DNA from: Acidimicrobiales bacterium
Lineage (GTDB): Bacteria > Actinomycetota > Acidimicrobiia > Acidimicrobiales > Aldehydirespiratoraceae
Direction: 5' to 3'
Length of the DNA stretch: 64,000 bases
Assembly: GCA_022425325.1 (NCBI GenBank)
Contig: JAKMFW010000093.1
Coordinates: 35,588-99,587 of the forward strand
The notes under the pieces were generated by a model. It was not told the origin of the DNA. It made no database searches and saw only the letters and a program-made list of their open reading frames with translations. Each line of letters starts with the position of its first letter. The first letter of the stretch is position 1. Of the stretch, positions 58,832 through 64,000 are shown in pieces. A program made the position numbers and the translations under genes.

Positions 58832-59335
58832 ATGGCCCTCGAAGACGAACTCGTCAACCGTGTCACGTGGAAGATCCCGAACGCTCTCGCGCTCGTCGGT
58901 TCCGCGGCGAACGGCGAACGCAACGGTATGACCACGAGCTGGATCACGCAGCTGTCGATGGAACCGGTGCTGATCGGCGTCGGGATCGACAACTCGGCGG
59001 TCACCCATCGCCTGATCAGTGAGGGTGGATCGTTCACGGTCAACCTCTGGGACAGCGAGGAGACCCGTCCGTTTGTGAAGTTCTCCAAGCCGGCCGTGTT
59101 CGAAGACGGGGCGCTCAACGGCCGTGCCGTGCATGACGGCGTGACCGGTGCACCGATCTTCGACGAGGCGATCGCCTGGATGGAATGCGAGGTCCGTCAG
59201 GCCCACGACCTCGGCACCCACACCCTGTTCATCGGTGAAGTGGTCGACGCCGCGATTCTCGACGACGAGAAGCGCGCCGCCGCGATGACCGACACCCGGA
59301 TGAAATACGGCGGTGTCCGTCGCGGCGGCCATTGA
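58832..59335 (+). CDS. Flavin reductase-like FMN-binding split-barrel protein
   Basis: 167 residues. The order of strands fits the flavin reductase domain: VTWKIPNALALVGSAANGER, NGMTTSWITQLSMEPVLIGV, then GGSFTVNLWDSEE and a C-terminal HTLFIGEVVDAAI. The NGMTTSW segment is where FMN phosphate is bound in the family. Function could be NAD(P)H:FMN reductase or an FMN-dependent oxidoreductase partner; no monooxygenase gene is next to it. It ends 10 bp before the convergent gene 59346-59894. Confidence 0.85.
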   Translation: MALEDELVNRVTWKIPNALALVGSAANGERNGMTTSWITQLSMEPVLIGVGIDNSAVTHRLISEGGSFTVNLWDSEETRPFVKFSKPAVFEDGALNGRAVHDGVTGAPIFDEAIAWMECEVRQAHDLGTHTLFIGEVVDAAILDDEKRAAAMTDTRMKYGGVRRGGH

Positions 59336-59345
59336 GCCGCGGCGG

Positions 59346-59894
59346 CTAGATCTGGCCGAAGCTCGGGTCGCCTTTGCGGTTGCCGCGCGGTGGTGTGCGG
59401 GCCCAGACGAGGTAGTCGTCGATGAACACGCCGAGGGTTCCGCCCGGTCGAGGTGAGCCGACGACATTGCCGAAGCCTTCCTCGCCGAGCCGGATCTGCT
59501 CCTCGCCGCTGATGGCGGTGACACAGATCGGCACCGAACCGATGCCGGCGCGATCGGCGTAGATCGCCAGCAGCTGCTCGTCGAGATCGTGGCGGATCCG
59601 GGGGTCGGGTCCGGCGAGGCCGGTGAACATCGCCACGCCGCCGGTGAGCCCGGCGATGACGGCCACGATCGTGCGGGGTCCACCGAGCAGCACGAGGGTG
59701 GCGGCGATTGCAGCACCCGCGATGACGACGATGAGTGCCCGCTCGAGACGAGAACCGGCCGGCGGCGGTGTCCCGGTGGCTGCGCCGACGAAGGTCCGAT
59801 ACGGCCGGACGCCGATGGCGAACTCCTCGCTCACCCCTTCGGTGAGCACCTTGGCCTGGAACGCCCGTTGGCGGTCCTCCCACGTCAGGTCCAT
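59346..59894 (-). CDS. Membrane protein of unknown function
   Basis: 182 residues, not recognised. About 50 polar residues (including RPYRTFVGAATGTPPPAG) are followed by two adjacent hydrophobic segments (about 52-70, ALIVVIAGAAIAATLVLLGG, and 73-92, TIVAVIAGLTGGVAMFTGL) and a soluble C-terminal part with RIRHDLDEQLLAIYADRAG and VGSPRPGGTLGVFIDDYLVW. ATG 59894 lies seven bases after TAGCCT on the minus strand. It is divergent from the esterase gene and shares an overall plan with the protein at 9184-9681. Confidence 0.65.
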   Translation of the reverse strand: MDLTWEDRQRAFQAKVLTEGVSEEFAIGVRPYRTFVGAATGTPPPAGSRLERALIVVIAGAAIAATLVLLGGPRTIVAVIAGLTGGVAMFTGLAGPDPRIRHDLDEQLLAIYADRAGIGSVPICVTAISGEEQIRLGEEGFGNVVGSPRPGGTLGVFIDDYLVWARTPPRGNRKGDPSFGQI

Positions 59895-59901
59895 GCGACG
59901 A

Positions 59902-59907
59902 AGGCTA
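59902..59907 (-). promoter_or_regulatory. -10 element of the 182-aa membrane protein gene
   Basis: On the minus strand TAGCCT (59907-59902), seven bases, ATG 59894. Confidence 0.55.
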
Positions 59908-59938
59908 TTGGGGTGCCCGCTGATGGGCCGACTCGTGC

Positions 59939-59944
59939 CAGACT
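59939..59944 (+). promoter_or_regulatory. Variant -10 (CAGACT) of the esterase gene
   Basis: CAGACT, seven bases, ATG 59952. Third example of this variant in the window. Confidence 0.4.
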
Positions 59945-59951
59945 CCGACCC

Positions 59952-60593
59952 ATGTCGTTGACCACCTACCGGATCACCCGAGACGGCGCCCCTCGGCTGC
60001 TGTTTCTTCTGCACGGCTACTCCGCCGAGCAGCACCACCTGGCGTCCTATGTGCCGCTCATCGACCCCGATGAACGCTTCAGTGCGATCGCCCCCCGCGG
60101 CCCGGTCCCGTTGCCCAACGGCGACACCGATGGCGCTTCGTGGTGGTCGATCGACACGGAGACGACGCAGCGCGACCTCAGCCAGTTCCAGGCGTCGGTC
60201 GACGCGTTGGAGGCCCTGATCGCCGACGAGGCTGCTGCGGCGAAGGTTCCATTCGAGCGGTGCTACATCGGTGGTTTCTCCCAGGGTGGGTATCTGGCGC
60301 TCACGCTCGTGGGCAAGGCCGACGCACCCCGGTACGGCGGGGTCTGGGCGATCTGTTGCGGATTGCCTGAGTTCGCCGCCGTGCCCGTCGACTTTTCGAC
60401 CGGCGACGGTCGCCCCGCTCTGGTTCAGTGGGGCACCCGTGATCTGATCGTCACGACCGACCAGGCCGAGGCGGTCGCAGCTTCTCTCGAAGCCGGTGGA
60501 TGGAACACGCAGGTACACGCCTACGACATGGCCCACAGCCAGACGATCGAGATGATGATCGATGCTCGAGCCTGGCTTGCATCGATCGACTGA
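59952..60593 (+). CDS. Carboxylesterase/phospholipase of the alpha/beta-hydrolase fold
   Basis: 213 residues of the YpfH/phospholipase-carboxylesterase group. LLFLLHGYSAEQHHL is the oxyanion strand-loop, the nucleophile is Ser in IGGFSQGGYLAL (GxSxG), the acid is the Asp in VQWGTRDLIV and the His is in AYDMAHSQTIEM. APRGPVP and GASWWSID after the first strand are typical. No signal peptide is seen, so it is cytoplasmic. Substrate unknown, probably short acyl esters. Confidence 0.88.
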   Translation: MSLTTYRITRDGAPRLLFLLHGYSAEQHHLASYVPLIDPDERFSAIAPRGPVPLPNGDTDGASWWSIDTETTQRDLSQFQASVDALEALIADEAAAAKVPFERCYIGGFSQGGYLALTLVGKADAPRYGGVWAICCGLPEFAAVPVDFSTGDGRPALVQWGTRDLIVTTDQAEAVAASLEAGGWNTQVHAYDMAHSQTIEMMIDARAWLASID

Positions 60594-60626
60594 TCGCCGA
60601 CAACCGTCCTTCCTGCGTGGTCCTGG

Positions 60627-61217
60627 TCAGCGCAGGCCGTCGTCGCCGTGCACGTCGTCGATGGTGAAGCCACCGATGCGATGGGCGGGCCGGGCGCCCG
60701 TCGACATCACGAGCGCATAGACGACGTCGTCGGGTCGAGGCCCGTCGGGAACGACGACCGGCTCGACGTCGTAGTGGCTGCGCAGGTAGCTGGCGTGCAG
60801 GTGGACGAGCGGAATGTCGATCTGGCTTCCGAGCGCACCGACCTTCTTGCTCGACGGCACCTGGGCTTTGGGGTCGCCGAGCGCGGCCCGCAGCCCGGCT
60901 CCGGCCGGGACGTGCCATGCGGCAGCGATTTCGAGCTCGCCCGACACGCCGACGATCGCACCCTTGCCGTAGGCCTCGATCTCCTCGCCGTCGGTGGTGA
61001 GGGCGTCGCGCAACTCGGTCGCCATCTCGTCGGCCAGAGGACGCAGGTCGGTCATCCACTCGGCGATCTGCGTTTCCGTCGCGTGGCTGCCTGCGAAGGG
61101 GTTGGCGAGCACAGCGGCGATCGACCCGTGGCGATGCGGACGTCTGAGGTCGGCGCCGGCCGCTCGCAGGGTGCGGCGGGTCGTGAGCTGCATCCGGTGG
61201 ACGACGACGGATGTCAC
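60627..61217 (-). CDS. DUF1185 'amino acid synthesis' family protein
   Basis: 196 residues. Recognised from SIAAVLANPFAGSHATETQI, EAYGKGAIVGVSGELEIAAA, PSSKKVGALGSQIDIPLVHL, YLRSHYDVEPVVVPDGPRPD and the closing GGFTIDDVHGDDGLR, all in the order of the DUF1185/amino-acid-synthesis family, whose biochemical role is not established. GTG 61217 overlaps the FAD oxidoreductase stop by 4 bp (GTGA). It is the last gene of a four-gene minus-strand operon with the FAD and 2-oxoglutarate-dependent enzymes, suggesting action on the same small molecule. Confidence 0.82.
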   Translation of the reverse strand: MTSVVVHRMQLTTRRTLRAAGADLRRPHRHGSIAAVLANPFAGSHATETQIAEWMTDLRPLADEMATELRDALTTDGEEIEAYGKGAIVGVSGELEIAAAWHVPAGAGLRAALGDPKAQVPSSKKVGALGSQIDIPLVHLHASYLRSHYDVEPVVVPDGPRPDDVVYALVMSTGARPAHRIGGFTIDDVHGDDGLR

Positions 61218-62599
61218 CACAGCCGCACGTCCTGCCGCTTGAGTTCGGCCTGCACTGCGGCGATGTCGATCTCGGCGACGTCGCGCCCGGTCTTCACGGC
61301 GACGGCGGCGGCCACGCCGGCGCCCTGACCGGCGACGGTGCAGCACATCATGTTGCGGACGGCAGCGTGGCTGGTCCGGTCGCCGCCGATCGATCGACCG
61401 GTCACGAGGAGGTTGCGAACCCCGTCGCTCGGAACCATCGCGTTGTACGGCACCTGGAAGTAGCGGCCGGTGGTCGGCAGGATCAGGATCCCGTAGCCGT
61501 CGATGAACTCCGGAAAGATGCCGATCGAGTCGTCGAAGCGGCCTTGCTCGCGGACGTCGGCGGCCGTGAGCTCGTAGCGCGAAACGAGCTTGCGGGTGTC
61601 GCGGATGCCGATGGTCATGCCGTAGTTGCGGAGCTTCGCGTTCTCGCAGCCGGGGGTGTACCTGCGCAGGGCGTCGATCGCCATGAGCGCCTGGCGGCGT
61701 CCCTCGATCTCGCCCTTCGTGAGGGACCACACATCGGTGCCGTCGATTTCGGGCATGTGGACGAGGTTCAGATAGGTGAGGTCGCCCTGGTCGGAGATGG
61801 CGCCCCACGTGCCGCCGAGCGTTTTGAGATCGGCGGGGATGTGGCCGGCTTCCTTGGCCCGGTCGAAGGGTTTCGACAGCCACGGGGAGAACATGTCGTC
61901 CTCTTTGCCGGTGGTCTCGACCGTCCACTCGTCGGCGCCCGCCCAGGAGAGGTAGGTCTGCGGATCGTCCTTCACGCCTTGGATGAACGCCGCCTTGTCG
62001 AGACCTGTCATGTGGAACATCACCGACGCGGCCTGCATCTCCTCGAGCGGCGTCTTCCGGGTCGAGGAGCCGACTCGATGGGCGATGTCGGCGTCGCCAG
62101 TTGCGTCGATCACCACCCGACCGAGCACTGCGTGACGCCCGGACTTCGACTCGACGATCACGCCGATGATCGCGTCGTCCTCGACGATCGGGGCGACGAC
62201 CATGGCGTGGAGCAGAGGCTGGATCCCCGCTTCGGCGACCATGTCGTCGGCGACGTTCTTGAACCCCTCGGCGTCGAGGGCGTGGCTGTCGCTCTGGGGT
62301 TCGGGCTGCGCTGCGCCGGCCGCCTTCGCCCGCTCTTCGAACTCGATGCCGATGCCCTCGGAATCCTGGGTCTGTTCGTGGCGATACCAGGCGAAGCCCT
62401 CGACCCCGACCTGGGTGATGTTGCCGCCGAAGCAGCCGTTGCGTTCGAGGAGAAGCACCGACACCCCGGCGCGTGCGGCACCGATCGCGGCGGCGAGGCC
62501 ACCCGGTCCGGAGCCGACCACGAGGACGTCGGCGTGTGCGAGCACCTCCAGGGTGCGGGCGGGTTCGGTGATCACACCGTCGATGGGCGAAGCGGTCAT
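61214..62599 (-). CDS. FAD-dependent oxidoreductase
   Basis: 461 residues. The N-terminal HADVLVVGSGPGGLAAAIGA is the FAD-binding Rossmann motif, followed by RAGVSVLLLERNGCFGGNIT; VVIDATGDADIAHR and, near the C-terminus, NLLVTGRSIGGDRTSHAAVR complete the FAD site. This pattern is that of the 'FAD_oxidored' (PF12831-like) flavoproteins. The substrate is unknown. ATG 62599 overlaps the upstream oxygenase gene (ATGA). A TACGCT (62614-62609) nine bases before the ATG could be an internal promoter, but the overlap favours one operon. Confidence 0.88.
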   Translation of the reverse strand: MTASPIDGVITEPARTLEVLAHADVLVVGSGPGGLAAAIGAARAGVSVLLLERNGCFGGNITQVGVEGFAWYRHEQTQDSEGIGIEFEERAKAAGAAQPEPQSDSHALDAEGFKNVADDMVAEAGIQPLLHAMVVAPIVEDDAIIGVIVESKSGRHAVLGRVVIDATGDADIAHRVGSSTRKTPLEEMQAASVMFHMTGLDKAAFIQGVKDDPQTYLSWAGADEWTVETTGKEDDMFSPWLSKPFDRAKEAGHIPADLKTLGGTWGAISDQGDLTYLNLVHMPEIDGTDVWSLTKGEIEGRRQALMAIDALRRYTPGCENAKLRNYGMTIGIRDTRKLVSRYELTAADVREQGRFDDSIGIFPEFIDGYGILILPTTGRYFQVPYNAMVPSDGVRNLLVTGRSIGGDRTSHAAVRNMMCCTVAGQGAGVAAAVAVKTGRDVAEIDIAAVQAELKRQDVRLW

Positions 62600-63549
62600 G
62601 TGCGATCGAGCGTACCGAGGTCGTGACCGGCGGTCGATGGTGTCTCGTCGGGCCAGTTGGTGCGCCACACCTCGGCCGAGAGTGCGCCGACCGGCATCGG
62701 TTCGGTGGTGTAGCCGGCTCGGCGGGGGAGCAGAGGTTCGACGACGACATCGTGATTCGGCACGACGAAGAACGGGAAGGAGTAGCGCTCGTGCCCGCTG
62801 CGGTTCACGACCCGATGCGGCGTAGCGATGTACTCACCTCCCGACCACAGTTCGAGCATCTCGCCGACGTTCACGACGAGCGCGTCGGATGGCGCGTCGG
62901 GGGTGATCCACTCGCCGTCGCGGGACCGCACTTCGAGACCGGGTACGTCACCGGGGTGCAGCAGGGTGATGACGTTCGTGTCCTTGTGGGGATGAATCCC
63001 CATTGCGTCGCTCGCAGGCGGTTGGGCCGGATAGTGCAGCAGCGTCATGTTGGTGAGCGGGGTGGCGTGCCAGCGTGCGAACACGTCGGGGTCGACGCTG
63101 AGCCCATCGGCGTACGCCGCCATGATCGGAGCAGCCGCCCGGTCGCAGGCAGCCCAGTACTCGTGGATCACGGACCGCAGCTCCGGGAGGTCAGCCGGCC
63201 AACGGTTCGGCCCGTAGAGGTCGCAGGCATCCATGACGGGGTGATCGGGAGGGCACTCCCAGTGGAGCTTGTACCCCTCGTACCGGTCGCCCCGGTCGCC
63301 GTTGGCCTCGACGCGGTTCGGGGTGAAGAAGCCCAGCGGGATGAACCCGCGGTAGTTGCGGGGCTCGATCATGAGTTCCCGCTTTTGTTCGTCGGAGAAC
63401 GCGAACAGGGTCCGCAGCGTGCTGCGGACCCTGTCGAAGAGCGTCTCCGGAATGCCGTGTCCGACGACGGACACGAAGCCGACGTCCCGGCTCGCCCGAC
63501 GCAGTTCAGCGGCGAAGTTGCCCGCCCTGGCGTCGAGGACCGGGATCAC
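62596..63549 (-). CDS. 2-oxoglutarate/Fe(II)-dependent oxygenase (isopenicillin N synthase-like)
   Basis: 317 residues. IPVLDARAGNFAAELRRASR then VGFVSVVGHGIPE is the N-terminal DIOX_N signature. Fe ligands are His and Asp in GIHPHKDTNVITLL and the distal His in TPHRVVNRSG; the RYSFPFFV run contains the 2-oxoglutarate-binding Arg-x-Ser. These place it with plant-type DIOX and isopenicillin N synthase relatives. Start GTG 63549 fits the domain start and lies 13 bp after the RDD gene's stop. Hydroxylation or ring chemistry on a small molecule is expected; the substrate is unknown. Confidence 0.88.
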   Translation of the reverse strand: MIPVLDARAGNFAAELRRASRDVGFVSVVGHGIPETLFDRVRSTLRTLFAFSDEQKRELMIEPRNYRGFIPLGFFTPNRVEANGDRGDRYEGYKLHWECPPDHPVMDACDLYGPNRWPADLPELRSVIHEYWAACDRAAAPIMAAYADGLSVDPDVFARWHATPLTNMTLLHYPAQPPASDAMGIHPHKDTNVITLLHPGDVPGLEVRSRDGEWITPDAPSDALVVNVGEMLELWSGGEYIATPHRVVNRSGHERYSFPFFVVPNHDVVVEPLLPRRAGYTTEPMPVGALSAEVWRTNWPDETPSTAGHDLGTLDRT

Positions 63550-63562
63550 GGGGTCAGAGGGC

Positions 63563-64000
63563 CTATTTGCGCACGACTCGGGTGTTGCCGACGCGGTCGT
63601 AGACGCTGCGATTCTCGGCATCGCTGTTGATCAGGAAAATTGATCCGATCCCGGCACCGAGCATGATCAGCCAGCCGATCAGCGGAAGGTTGCCGAGCAG
63701 GTCCGGGATGCTGCGCATGAACGCGCCACGCCAGCCGACCGGGGTCGTACCGTCCTCCTCGGTGATGCGGAGGCCGAGCGCGAGCTTGCCGGGGGTGGCG
63801 CCGAACTGGACGACCAGCCAGAGATACACGACATAGATCAGCACGCCGATCAGGAGGCCCTCGCCGGTGCTCGCGGAGAGGGCGCCGGCGATGATGAGAA
63901 AGACGGCAAAGACGATGATGCCGTCAAGGACGGCCGCGCCGAGTCGCACGCCGAGCGTGGCGAAGGGCTGGTCGGGGGCGGTCGCAGCGCCGGGTGGAGG
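63563..64000 (-). CDS. RDD-family membrane protein, 5'-truncated by window edge
   Basis: The frame stays open to the last base, so the true start lies beyond 64000; 145 residues are visible. After a Pro/Ala-rich stretch (PPPGAATAPDQPF) comes the RDD-type helix with VRLGAAVLDGIIVFAVFL (Arg then Asp), a second helix, the QFGATPGKLALGLRI motif with Gly-Lys, and a third helix before SDAENRSVYDRVGNTRVV. RDD proteins are small integral membrane proteins of largely unknown role, in some cases Na+(Li+)/H+ antiport. GTG 63949 could be a start, but the frame and proline-rich leader suggest it begins upstream. Confidence 0.82.
   Translation of the reverse strand, partial: PPPGAATAPDQPFATLGVRLGAAVLDGIIVFAVFLIIAGALSASTGEGLLIGVLIYVVYLWLVVQFGATPGKLALGLRITEEDGTTPVGWRGAFMRSIPDLLGNLPLIGWLIMLGAGIGSIFLINSDAENRSVYDRVGNTRVVRK

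Noticed and set aside
62609..62614. TACGCT nine bases before the FAD oxidoreductase ATG (minus strand)
   Set aside because: It lies inside the oxygenase gene and the two genes overlap by 4 bp, so an operon explains expression; not listed as a promoter.

Overview
The window is high-GC, almost fully coding chromosomal DNA with no mobile elements, tRNAs, rRNAs or CRISPR arrays that I can see. The gene content fits a free-living, aerobically respiring actinobacterium, most plausibly class Acidimicrobiia (inference): a rex-hemA-hemC-hemD-hemL cluster (C5 haem pathway), a split-cytochrome-b bc complex with multihaem c-type cytochromes, and two complete complex I operons. Many first-in-operon genes have a TANNNT hexamer only 6-9 nt before the start codon, which points to widespread leaderless transcription; genes inside operons more often have Shine-Dalgarno sequences.

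Layout. 1-951: 3' part of a beta-propeller glycosidase-like gene. 1002-7196: redox repressor Rex with its own operator, then hemA, hemC, a hemD fused to an acetyltransferase domain, a HAD phosphatase and hemL. 7283-11288: YceI-like protein, kinase-like phosphotransferase, small membrane protein, and convergent pgi. 11375-12223 (minus): a monohaem membrane cytochrome c, divergent from the respiratory operon.

12529-35015: one continuous plus-strand block that opens with a cytochrome bc complex (small membrane protein, 2x[4Fe-4S] ferredoxin, cytochrome b6-like subunit, subunit-IV-like cytochrome b C-terminal half, Rieske protein, dihaem cytochrome c, an unknown membrane protein) and runs directly into a 14-gene nuoA-N operon. 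35190-45814: a second complex I operon with its own promoter, containing nuoABCDHIJKLMN but no nuoE, nuoF or nuoG, so it must take electrons from something other than the usual NADH module. It is followed at once by a MidA/NDUFAF7-type methyltransferase, a family known to modify the NuoD homologue during complex I assembly. The two complexes I, the ferredoxin in the bc operon and the changed quinone-site residue in the second NuoD form the most interesting system here: a clustered quinone-centred respiratory chain with two electron-input modules.

46904-64000: short operons and single genes with leaderless-type promoters: a TetR regulator, an NTF2-like protein, an SDR, an HD-domain protein, asd, an Ldh2-type dehydrogenase converging on an M19 dipeptidase/unknown 561-aa operon, a MazG-like protein, an MpaB-type oxygenase, a nitroreductase, a HyuA-type hydantoinase subunit, a flavin reductase-like protein, an esterase, and a minus-strand cluster of RDD protein, 2-oxoglutarate/Fe oxygenase, FAD oxidoreductase and DUF1185 protein. 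All function calls come from reading motifs and context only; no database search was run.
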